Shown piece after piece: positions 1 through 4,911 of a stretch of 8,209 nt of DNA. The notes beneath the pieces were generated by a model that saw only the letters and a list, made by a program, of their open reading frames with translations, was not told the origin of the DNA and searched no databases. The number at the start of each line of letters is the position of its first letter. Positions within the stretch are counted from its first letter, which is position 1. Origin of the DNA: DAOUAJ01 sp034433615. GTDB lineage: Bacteria > Chloroflexota > Anaerolineae > DUEN01. Location: contig DAOUAJ010000037.1 in the NCBI GenBank assembly GCA_034433615.1, positions 1 to 8,209 on the forward strand. The letters are read 5' to 3'. Made by a program: the position numbers and the translations under genes.

Positions 1-2
1 CG

Positions 3-98
3 ACACCCACAGATACACCAACACCGACCAACACACCGACGCCGACACCAACGCCAACTCCCACGCCAACTCCTACCCCTACCCCTACGCCGACCCCG
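3..98 (+). repeat. Thr-Pro codon repeat (ACN CCN)n
   Basis: This is a low-complexity hexamer repeat of alternating Thr and Pro codons, interrupted only by Asp (residue 4) and Asn (residue 10). Wobble bases vary between units, which suggests the protein repeat is under selection rather than a recent DNA slippage tract. It encodes an extended, probably surface-exposed linker. The array continues off the left edge, so its total length is unknown. Confidence 0.85.
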
Positions 99-431
99 AT
101 CTTCGGCACCATCCGGGGCATGGTCTGGCTTGATCGAAACGGGGACGGTGTGCGCGATGAAGAAGAGCCTGGTCTGTCCGGTGCAACGATTCACCTCTCT
201 GCCAGCGACGAGCTGACCAGGTCTGCGACCACCCCGGCTGATGGGATCTACTACTTTGCGTTCCTGTCGCCGGGCATCTACCAGGTGCGCGAGGAGAACC
301 CGCCGGGGACACGTTTTTCCAGCACGCCGGACGAGGCGATGGTTGGGCTTGCTTCCAACACAGAAGCGGTAGTGGACTTCGGCGATTGGAATGGGTGGCC
401 GCACTGGCTACCCATGATCCTGCACGAATGA
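3..431 (+). CDS. Secreted Thr-Pro linker / SdrD B-like domain protein (C-terminal part)
   Basis: The gene is open to the left edge, so its N-terminus and any signal peptide are missing; 142 residues are visible. Residues 1-32 are an almost pure Thr-Pro linker. Residues 35-135 form an SdrD B-like (CnaB/prealbumin-like) beta-sandwich. It has the family opening GxVWxDxNxDGVxDxxEPGL (from residue 39), then DGIYYFAFLSPGIYQV and a closing VDFGDW. The segment DRNGDGVRDEEE (D44, N46, D48, D52, E55) resembles a calcium-binding loop. Such domains are stalk or spacer modules in cell-surface and secreted proteins. The protein ends GWPHWLPMILHE, close to the short hydrophobic LPL(V/I)(L/M) tails I associate with exported Chloroflexota proteins; a sorting or anchoring role is inference. 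An ATG at 120 lies inside the domain and is not a real start, because the frame stays open upstream. A strong hairpin begins 3 nt after the stop. Confidence 0.85.
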   Translation, partial: TPTDTPTPTNTPTPTPTPTPTPTPTPTPTPTPIFGTIRGMVWLDRNGDGVRDEEEPGLSGATIHLSASDELTRSATTPADGIYYFAFLSPGIYQVREENPPGTRFSSTPDEAMVGLASNTEAVVDFGDWNGWPHWLPMILHE

Positions 432-433
432 CT

Positions 434-462
434 TTTCAAGAGGTGCGTCGCACTTCTTGAAG
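434..462 (+). terminator. Strong hairpin just after the SdrD-B gene, without U-tract
   Basis: Bases 434-446 pair with 450-462 over 13 positions (two are G-T wobbles) around a 3-nt loop. The core reads AGGTGCGTCGCACTT. It starts 3 nt after the TGA at 429-431, the usual place for a terminator. No T-run follows the 3' arm, and on the other strand the arm is followed by A residues. It is therefore a stem-only terminator, an mRNA 3'-end stabiliser, or a copy of a dispersed palindromic repeat. Confidence 0.45.
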
Positions 463-538
463 CATCTCATCGGTGAACGTTAGCGGAAGCCCTACGCTCG
501 GGCAGAGCATCACGCCCACTGTGCCCTTCACCCACGTG

Positions 539-664
539 CTCTGGTTGGAAAACTACGACTGTCGCGTCGAGGTGATCATGAAGGACAACCACACCATCGG
601 CAATGATCCGCGACGAGTGGTCCGCTGGGTGCAGATCGCGCGCGAGGAGGCAGAGAGGGTGTGA
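539..664 (+). pseudogene. Probable C-terminal remnant of a uroporphyrinogen-decarboxylase-like methyltransferase
   Basis: This frame is open from 461 to a TGA at 662-664, with a possible GTG at 473 that has no ribosome-binding site. From about 539 it encodes LENYDCRVEVIMKDNHTIG and then NDPRRVVRWVQIAREEAERV. This resembles the last helix-strand-helix of URO-D superfamily proteins (the MtaA/corrinoid methyltransferase-like branch), where a Cys-x-Val-Glu-(F/V) strand, a KD-x-HT turn and a terminal (R/E)W-x-x-IAREE helix are typical. Only about 40 residues of a roughly 350-residue family remain, and no upstream domain is recognisable. It is most likely decayed DNA left by a deletion or rearrangement. 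The match is by eye from family memory; a small unrelated protein starting at 473 cannot be excluded. Confidence 0.45.
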
Positions 665-666
665 TG

Positions 667-695
667 TTGCCGCAGTTCCCCAACTGTGATATGAT
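667..695 (+). promoter_or_regulatory. Extended -10 promoter for the coiled-coil nuclease-like gene
   Basis: TTGCCG (667-672) is separated by exactly 17 nt from TATGAT (690-695), which is preceded by the extended -10 element TGA (687-689). Transcription should start near 702, giving a leader of about 29 nt before the ATG at 731. The local sequence is AT-rich in an otherwise GC-rich region. The pattern fits a sigma-70-type promoter. Confidence 0.55.
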
Positions 696-730
696 TATAT
701 TAGAGAAAGGCAGGATCACAGGAGGAAGTC

Positions 731-1363
731 ATGCAAATGCTGGAAGAAAGGGTCGAAATCGTCGAAGAACGCGTGGACAGATTGGAGGTCCTATTTGGTC
801 AGTTTATGGTCCAGACCGGTGCTGCTTTACTCAGGATTGATCGGTCCATCGAGCATATGAGGGAGACTGTAGCCGAGATGAAAGCCGAAGCGGTGCGGGA
901 CCGGCGGGAGTGGAACAGGCGCTGGGGCGAACTGTCCAACCGGATGGGAACGATCGTCGAGGACATCATCGCGCCCAGCCTGCGTCGCCTGGCCGTCGAG
1001 GAACTGGGCTGCGGCCCTGAGCTCTTTTTCGCCGTACGTCTTACCAAGACCCGTACCGACGACTCAAGTCACAGCCGTGAATTCGACGCCCTTTACGTCG
1101 GTAAGGACGCCGTGTTACTTAACGAGACCAAAGCCACGGCCCCACCTGAGTACGCCAGCGATTTTGTGGACTTCCTGCGCAGCGGCGAGTTCTTCCTCTA
1201 TTTTCCAGAGTACAAAGATAAGCCGGTGGTTCCCGTTTTCTCGTCGTTGTACCTGCCGGTTGACCTGGTGACGTATCTGACCGGACAAGGCATTTATGCG
1301 GTGGCTATGGGCGATGACATGATGCGCGTGCTCAACTTAGAAGAGGTGCGCGCCCGGCGTTGA
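731..1363 (+). CDS. Coiled-coil protein with PD-(D/E)XK nuclease-like domain
   Basis: This 210-residue protein starts at an ATG 5 nt after a strong AGGAGG (720-725); a second ATG at 737 could also serve. Residues 3-70 are highly charged with heptad-like spacing and should form a coiled coil. The segment GELSNRMGTIVEDIIAPSL (66-84) follows, then a compact alpha/beta domain. Inside it, EFDALYVGKD and VLLNETKAT give the PD-(D/E)XK pattern with candidate metal and catalytic residues D119, E132 and K134. The architecture matches a widespread, poorly characterised group (DUF3782-like and related) in thermophilic bacteria, cyanobacteria and archaea. Nuclease activity is inferred only from this signature; substrate and role are unknown. 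The gene has its own promoter and terminator, so it is probably monocistronic, and it converges with the slipin gene. No restriction or defence partner is adjacent. Confidence 0.8.
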   Translation: MQMLEERVEIVEERVDRLEVLFGQFMVQTGAALLRIDRSIEHMRETVAEMKAEAVRDRREWNRRWGELSNRMGTIVEDIIAPSLRRLAVEELGCGPELFFAVRLTKTRTDDSSHSREFDALYVGKDAVLLNETKATAPPEYASDFVDFLRSGEFFLYFPEYKDKPVVPVFSSLYLPVDLVTYLTGQGIYAVAMGDDMMRVLNLEEVRARR

Positions 1364-1418
1364 GAGAGCGCCATATGGCTTAACAACTCCGTTGATGCAG
1401 ATTACATGCCAATGTCAC

Positions 1419-1454
1419 AGCCGGGGGTGCTGCAGACCCCCCGGCTTTTTGTTT
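1419..1454 (+). terminator. Rho-independent terminator of the nuclease-like gene
   Basis: AGCCGGGGG (1419-1427) pairs perfectly with CCCCCGGCT (1438-1446) around a 10-nt loop. A T-rich stretch TTTTTGTTT (1446-1454) follows. It lies 56 nt after the TGA at 1361-1363. On the minus strand the stem is followed by GTGACATT with no T-run, so it should act on plus-strand transcription only. Confidence 0.85.
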
Positions 1455-1509
1455 CCACAAACGAGGTCACCCTTTGATTGAACTTGTTGCGGTACCCGTG
1501 TCTGGCCAG

Positions 1510-1525
1510 TCTGGCCGAGGCCAGA
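1510..1525 (-). terminator. Short palindrome downstream of the slipin gene
   Basis: TCTGGCC and GGCCAGA are inverted repeats around a 2-nt centre, starting about 14 nt past the slipin stop codon (TGA on the minus strand at 1541-1539). A nearby CTGGCCAG at 1502-1509 repeats part of it. There is no T-run on the minus strand, so a terminator role is weak. It is the only hairpin I see at the end of the nfeD-slipin operon before the plus-strand terminator. Confidence 0.25.
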
Positions 1526-1538
1526 GGGCCGACAGGGG

Positions 1539-2438
1539 TCACGATGTAGCGTCTTTCTCCCGATCTCCACTTACCGCCTGGCCGGTGTGGACCTGGAACG
1601 GGCGTAGAAGGTTGGTGAACTCCATCGGCAGAACAAACTTGGTGGCCGGACCGGTACCCAGCACCTTCAGCGCATCCAGGTATTGCAGGCTCATCGTCTT
1701 GTCGTCAATGGTGCGCGCCACGCTGTAAATCTTCTCTAGCGCCAGAGAGAACCCCTCAGCCCGCAGAATAGCCGCCTGGCGGTCGCCTTCGGCCCGCAGA
1801 ATGGTAGCCTGCCGCTCGCCCTCGGCCACCTTGATCGCGGCCTCGCGCCTGCCATCCGCCTCGGTCACCATGGCGCGACGTTCCCGCTCGGCGGCGAGCT
1901 GCCGATTCATCGCCATCTGCACCTCGCGCGGCGGCAGGATCTCCCGAATCTCCACCGTGGTCACCTTGACCCCCCAGCGCTCCGTCACCTCGTCCAGCTT
2001 GACCCGCAGCACCTGGTTAATCTGCTCCCGCTTGGCCAGCACATCGTCCAACATGATGTCACCAATGACGGCGCGCAGAGTGGTGGTGGCGATCCCTTGG
2101 GATGCCCCCGCGAAGTTGCCCACCTGAATCACACTGGCCACCGGGTCCACGACCTTCCAGTAGATGAGGAAGTCAATGTCAATCGGCGCGTTATCCTTGG
2201 TGATGCAGGTCTGCTTGGGGACTTCCAGGTACAGCTCGCGCAGGTCCACCCACACGGGACGATCCACCAGCGGGATCAACAGCACTAGGCCAGGCCCCTT
2301 GTGGCCGATGCAACGGCCGAGCCGGAAGATGACCAGCCGCTGGTATTCGCGCACGATCTTGATGGCCATGTAGAAGAAGGGGACCAACAAGATGAGGATA
2401 ATGGCGACGGTGATAAAAGTGCTCAATACTCCTTGCAT
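1539..2438 (-). CDS. Slipin / stomatin-like band 7 (SPFH) membrane protein
   Basis: This 299-residue protein has one N-terminal hydrophobic segment (about 5-28). An SPFH/band 7 domain (about 30-190) follows, opening with EYQRLVIFRLGR, then GPGLVLLIPLVDR and VDLRE, and closing with VEIREILPP. An Ala-Glu-rich helix (about 180-238) has repeated AEGERQA/AEGDRQA units typical of oligomerising SPFH proteins. Near the end lies TKFVLPMEF (266-274), like the hydrophobic C-terminal site cut by the partner protease in archaeal stomatin. Slipins form membrane-associated oligomeric rings that organise membrane microdomains. I chose the ATG at 2438 because AGGAG precedes it by 7 nt and it begins right at the membrane segment. 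The longer reading from 2609 adds 57 Arg-rich residues overlapping the nfeD end. It follows nfeD by 68 nt and is almost certainly cotranscribed with it. Confidence 0.95.
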   Translation of the reverse strand: MQGVLSTFITVAIILILLVPFFYMAIKIVREYQRLVIFRLGRCIGHKGPGLVLLIPLVDRPVWVDLRELYLEVPKQTCITKDNAPIDIDFLIYWKVVDPVASVIQVGNFAGASQGIATTTLRAVIGDIMLDDVLAKREQINQVLRVKLDEVTERWGVKVTTVEIREILPPREVQMAMNRQLAAERERRAMVTEADGRREAAIKVAEGERQATILRAEGDRQAAILRAEGFSLALEKIYSVARTIDDKTMSLQYLDALKVLGTGPATKFVLPMEFTNLLRPFQVHTGQAVSGDREKDATS

Positions 2439-2445
2439 GTGATCT

Positions 2446-2450
2446 CTCCT
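2446..2450 (-). promoter_or_regulatory. Ribosome-binding site fixing the slipin start
   Basis: On the minus strand AGGAG lies 7 nt before the ATG at 2438. It separates the true start from the longer open frame that runs back into the nfeD gene. Confidence 0.75.
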
Positions 2451-2487
2451 GTTACTTTGCTGACGCTGTATGGCCCGATGATAACCT

Positions 2488-2510
2488 GGGCGGGGACGCA
2501 CCGCCCCTAC
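2488..2510 (-). repeat. Short GC-rich inverted repeat overlapping the nfeD stop codon
   Basis: GGGCGG (2488-2493) and CCGCCC (2501-2506) can pair around a 7-nt loop. Read on the minus strand, the block begins GTAGGGGCGG, and its TAG is the stop codon of the NfeD-type gene. GTAGGGGCG...-type palindromes are, from general familiarity, a recurrent intergenic repeat in Chloroflexota. That this is a copy of such a family is inference. It could also form an intra-operon hairpin between the two genes. Confidence 0.4.
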
Positions 2511-3865
2511 GAGTGTGGGCGGCGCACCTGCAGGCGCAGACCATCGGTTCCGATGATCTCTACCGTCTCGCCAGCATGCACGGGGCCATTGATGGCGACG
2601 GCAGTCCATGTTTCACTCTGGACCTGAACCACACCCTGGGGATTCAGATCGGTTAGCACAATGCCAGTCTGGCCTACCAGCACGTGTGCGCCCATCAACG
2701 CGGTTCGCTTTTGCGCTCGCAGCCCCGCCGTCACAGCGATGCCGAAGAAACCGACCAGGAGGGCGGTCATGCTGGCCAGCAGCCAGGGGCTGACCGACAG
2801 TTTGGGCATGACAGGTGTGGTCGGGGTGAACGGACTGAAGAGCAGCAGGGAGCCCAGAACGAAGCTGATGGCACCCGCCACACTCAAAGCCACACCGGAG
2901 ACCTTGATGTCGGCGATGAAGAAGATGAAGGCAAGCACGATCAGGGCGATGCCGCCCCAGTTCACCGGCAAGCTGCCCAGGGCGACAAAGGCCAGAATAA
3001 GGGAAATGACCCCTGTCACGCCGGGGAGGAGGGTGCCCGGATTGTAAAACTCGGCGATAAGGGCGATGGTGCCCAACGAGAGCAGGATGTAGGCAATGTT
3101 GGGGTCCACGATGCCGTGGACGATCACTTCCAGCCAGGTCATGGGATACGGTTCGACCGGGCTGGCCTCGATTCGCAACGTCACTTCATCCCCATTGACG
3201 ATGACCTTGCGTCCGTCAAGCCGGGCCAACAGATCAGCCAAGTCATCGGCCACCAGGTCCACCGCTCCTTTCTCCAACGCCTGCTGGGCGGTAAGGGAGG
3301 CACTCTTGCGCACCGCCTCCTCGGCCCAGTCGGCGTTGCGGTTGCGCTGCTGGGCGATGGCCTGGATGTAGGCCACGGCGTCGTTGGTCACTTTGTCCTC
3401 CAGGGTAGACGGTATCTCCCCCTGGCTGATGTCCACCGGGTGGGCGGCGCCGATGTTGGTCCCCGGGGCCATGGCGGCCACATGTGCTGCCATCGTGATG
3501 AAGACACCGGCTGATGCCGCTCGCGCGCCGCGAGGAGAGACAAACACCGCCACCGGCACGTCGGAGTTGAGGATAGCCTGGACGATCTTGCGCATCGCCG
3601 TGTCAAGGCCACCTGGCGTGTCCAACTGAATGACCACCAGTTCGGCGTCGGCATCGTTAGCAGCACGAATGCCGCGCTCGACGTACTGGGCGATGACCGG
3701 GTCAATCACGCCGCGCACCTCCAGCACGACCACAGCCCTCGACTGCTCGGCCAGGGAAGGTCCGGGGATGACGAGCACCAACGCGCAGAGGATGAGCAGG
3801 ATGGCACCCCAGGTTCGTGGGGTGCGGCTCCTGATCTGGATCACAACCTGCCCGAATGGTGACAT
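2507..3865 (-). CDS. NfeD family membrane-bound serine protease (ClpP class)
   Basis: This 452-residue protein begins with a basic N-terminus and hydrophobic signal segment (about 19-37, cut likely after PSLA). Residues 42-215 form a ClpP/crotonase-like protease domain with LDTPGG (81-86). The candidate nucleophile is S118 in ARAASAG and the general base K158 in LEDKVTNDAVAYI, spaced like the Ser-Lys dyad of archaeal PH1510. Several membrane helices follow between about 243 and 382. A C-terminal NfeD OB-fold-like domain covers about 388-449. The family cleaves the partner stomatin and is thought to act in membrane quality control. I chose the ATG at 3865 because AGAGG lies 8 nt upstream and the signal peptide then sits at the N-terminus. 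A longer reading from a GTG at 4000 would bury it behind 45 residues, and the predicted transcript begins near 3998. The slipin gene follows 68 nt downstream. Confidence 0.95.
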   Translation of the reverse strand: MSPFGQVVIQIRSRTPRTWGAILLILCALVLVIPGPSLAEQSRAVVVLEVRGVIDPVIAQYVERGIRAANDADAELVVIQLDTPGGLDTAMRKIVQAILNSDVPVAVFVSPRGARAASAGVFITMAAHVAAMAPGTNIGAAHPVDISQGEIPSTLEDKVTNDAVAYIQAIAQQRNRNADWAEEAVRKSASLTAQQALEKGAVDLVADDLADLLARLDGRKVIVNGDEVTLRIEASPVEPYPMTWLEVIVHGIVDPNIAYILLSLGTIALIAEFYNPGTLLPGVTGVISLILAFVALGSLPVNWGGIALIVLAFIFFIADIKVSGVALSVAGAISFVLGSLLLFSPFTPTTPVMPKLSVSPWLLASMTALLVGFFGIAVTAGLRAQKRTALMGAHVLVGQTGIVLTDLNPQGVVQVQSETWTAVAINGPVHAGETVEIIGTDGLRLQVRRPHS

Positions 3866-3998
3866 AGTTAAAGCCTCTGGGAAGAGAATATCTCCCCATG
3901 CCAAAGGCGAGGAAGGGGCGAAGGCCAACTCGACCTGCGCACTCACAGTGATGGAGCGGAGACCTCTCGCACAGCCGGGAAGCACAAAACCAACTTTC
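3866..3998 (-). other. Untranslated leader of the nfeD-slipin operon
   Basis: The predicted transcription start near 3998 leaves about 133 nt before the ATG at 3865. The leader holds short direct repeats of the GGCGA/GGGGCGAAGGC type. I see neither a recognisable riboswitch core nor an obvious long hairpin. An out-of-frame ATG at 3899 opens a 65-codon frame overlapping the start of nfeD; it looks accidental. Confidence 0.4.
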
Positions 3999-4004
3999 AC
4001 TTTG

Positions 4005-4033
4005 ATTGTAGCATGTGTAGGTCAGGGTGTCAA
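4005..4033 (-). promoter_or_regulatory. Near-consensus promoter of the nfeD-slipin operon
   Basis: On the minus strand a perfect TTGACA (4033-4028) lies exactly 17 nt from TACAAT (4010-4005), which is also preceded by the extended -10 TGC (4013-4011). This is the strongest promoter-like sequence in the window. It points toward nfeD, with a start near 3998. It lies in the divergent region shared with the seven-helix membrane protein gene. Confidence 0.75.
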
Positions 4034-4084
4034 TGAGAGGCCGCGTGCTGGAGGGATACAGTGGCGGAGGGGCGTGATTTGAGG

Positions 4085-4090
4085 TAAAAT
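4085..4090 (+). promoter_or_regulatory. Possible -10 box for the seven-helix protein gene
   Basis: TAAAAT matches five of six -10 bases and would start transcription near 4097, about 47 nt before the GTG at 4144. No convincing -35 hexamer lies 16-18 nt upstream, so this is a weak call resting mainly on position between divergent genes. Confidence 0.3.
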
Positions 4091-4143
4091 GCGTTTAGCG
4101 ATTCTTCCATTGCCAGTTTCCCCGCGAAGGAGGCAAGAATACC

Positions 4144-4824
4144 GTGACAACCGTGATCGCCTGGATACCCTTTCTATCTTCAGCTATTGTCTTCGTCTTT
4201 GCCGGGTTAGTCCTTCACCGTTACGTCAGACGCCGGGGCCCTCACCTGCTGCTCTGGGGACTTGGCCTGATCATGTACGGCATTGGTGCCACCTGCGAGG
4301 CGTATTACACCGCTTTCGGGTGGAGCCCGCTGATCTTTCGGCTGTGGTATCTCTTCGGGGCCATGCTCGTGGCTGCATGGCTGGGCCAGGGCACTGTTTA
4401 CCTGTTAGCTCCCAGAAAGTGGGCCAATGCTTTGATGCTGATCCTGGCAGTTAGCTCCCTCTACGGCTTGCTGCGGGTCTTCAGCGCGCAGTTGGACCCT
4501 AACCTGATGCCTGCTGGCGAATTAAGTGGGCGTGCCATCACCACCGGTGGCGTGCGCATCTTGACCCCATTCTTCAATCTGTACGGCACAGTCACTCTGG
4601 TAGGAGGTGCTGTCTACTCTGCCTGGATTTTCTGGCGCAAGCGGATCTTGCCTCACCGGGCGATTGGTAACGTCTTGATCGCCGTCGGAGCCATGGCTCC
4701 CGCTTTGAGCGGCCTGCTCAGCCGTCTCGGCTTGAGCGGCTATCTTTACCTGGGTGAGTTAATGGGTGCCATCCTGATGTTTCTGGGGTTTCTTCGCGCC
4801 ATTTCGCCTATGAAAACTCGCTAA
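4144..4824 (+). CDS. Seven-helix integral membrane protein of unknown function
   Basis: This 226-residue protein starts at GTG, 10 nt after GGAGG (4129-4133); an in-frame GTG at 4153 is too far from the site. Seven hydrophobic segments are visible at about 5-25, 35-56, 64-88, 94-113, 138-165, 172-193 and 199-219. The Arg-rich loop after the first (HRYVRRRGPH) suggests an outside N-terminus and cytoplasmic C-terminus by the positive-inside rule. Polar residues inside the membrane part include the CEAYY stretch in helix 2, the AAWLGQGTVYLL stretch in helix 3 and a Glu in helix 7 (GELMG). There is no retinal lysine motif, no catalytic signature and no soluble domain. It resembles uncharacterised heptahelical proteins of Chloroflexota and Actinobacteria, and I assign no function. 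It diverges from the nfeD operon and lies 87 nt upstream of the spermidine-synthase-like gene. Confidence 0.8.
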   Translation: MTTVIAWIPFLSSAIVFVFAGLVLHRYVRRRGPHLLLWGLGLIMYGIGATCEAYYTAFGWSPLIFRLWYLFGAMLVAAWLGQGTVYLLAPRKWANALMLILAVSSLYGLLRVFSAQLDPNLMPAGELSGRAITTGGVRILTPFFNLYGTVTLVGGAVYSAWIFWRKRILPHRAIGNVLIAVGAMAPALSGLLSRLGLSGYLYLGELMGAILMFLGFLRAISPMKTR

Positions 4825-4873
4825 AGTGTTGGTCCCATCCGCTCTAAAACCCGCACGCGGGAAGGGGGAGCTA

Positions 4874-4882
4874 TGCTATGAT
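4874..4882 (+). promoter_or_regulatory. Extended -10 element before the spermidine-synthase-like gene
   Basis: TGC followed by TATGAT repeats the arrangement found before the gene at 731 (TGA TATGAT). Transcription would start near 4889, about 23 nt ahead of the ATG at 4912. No -35 match is visible at the expected distance, so activity would rely on the extended -10. The gene may also be read from upstream. Confidence 0.4.
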
Positions 4883-4901
4883 TGCTGCAATTCGCTTTGT
4901 C

Positions 4902-4910
4902 GGAGGTGAT
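4902..4910 (+). promoter_or_regulatory. Consensus ribosome-binding site for the spermidine-synthase-like gene
   Basis: GGAGGTGAT is a full-length complement to the usual 16S rRNA 3' end and ends 1 nt before the ATG at 4912; its GGAGG core is 5 nt from that ATG. It rules out the longer frame beginning at a TTG at 4882, which also overlaps the predicted -10 box. Confidence 0.8.
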
Positions 4911-4911
4911 C

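Noticed and set aside
2478..2483. TATCAT on the minus strand as a separate slipin promoter
   Set aside because: The position 17 nt upstream reads GGGCGG, with no -35 or extended -10 support. Cotranscription with nfeD is simpler.
2439..2609. 57-residue N-terminal extension of the slipin
   Set aside because: It is Arg/Trp-rich, overlaps the nfeD end in another frame, and is replaced by a well-placed AGGAG and ATG at 2438.
2684..3514. Long plus-strand open frame (276 codons) opposite nfeD
   Set aside because: It is exactly antisense to the protease domain of nfeD. Its His/Gly/Gln/Asp-rich composition is typical of a mirrored frame in GC-rich DNA, and no ribosome-binding site or family motif is present.
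3866..4000. 45-residue N-terminal extension of NfeD from a GTG at 4000
   Set aside because: It would place the signal peptide internally, has no ribosome-binding site, and begins at the predicted transcription start. A leaderless start is conceivable but much less likely than the ATG at 3865.
4089..4454. Plus-strand frame starting ATG at 4089
   Set aside because: It overlaps the predicted -10 box, has no ribosome-binding site, and reads the seven-helix protein gene in another frame as Pro/Arg-rich sequence.
4850..4861. CCCGC-AC-GCGGG palindrome as a terminator of the seven-helix protein gene
   Set aside because: It has only a 4-5 bp stem with a tiny loop and is followed by purines, not a T-run. 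It is too weak to call.
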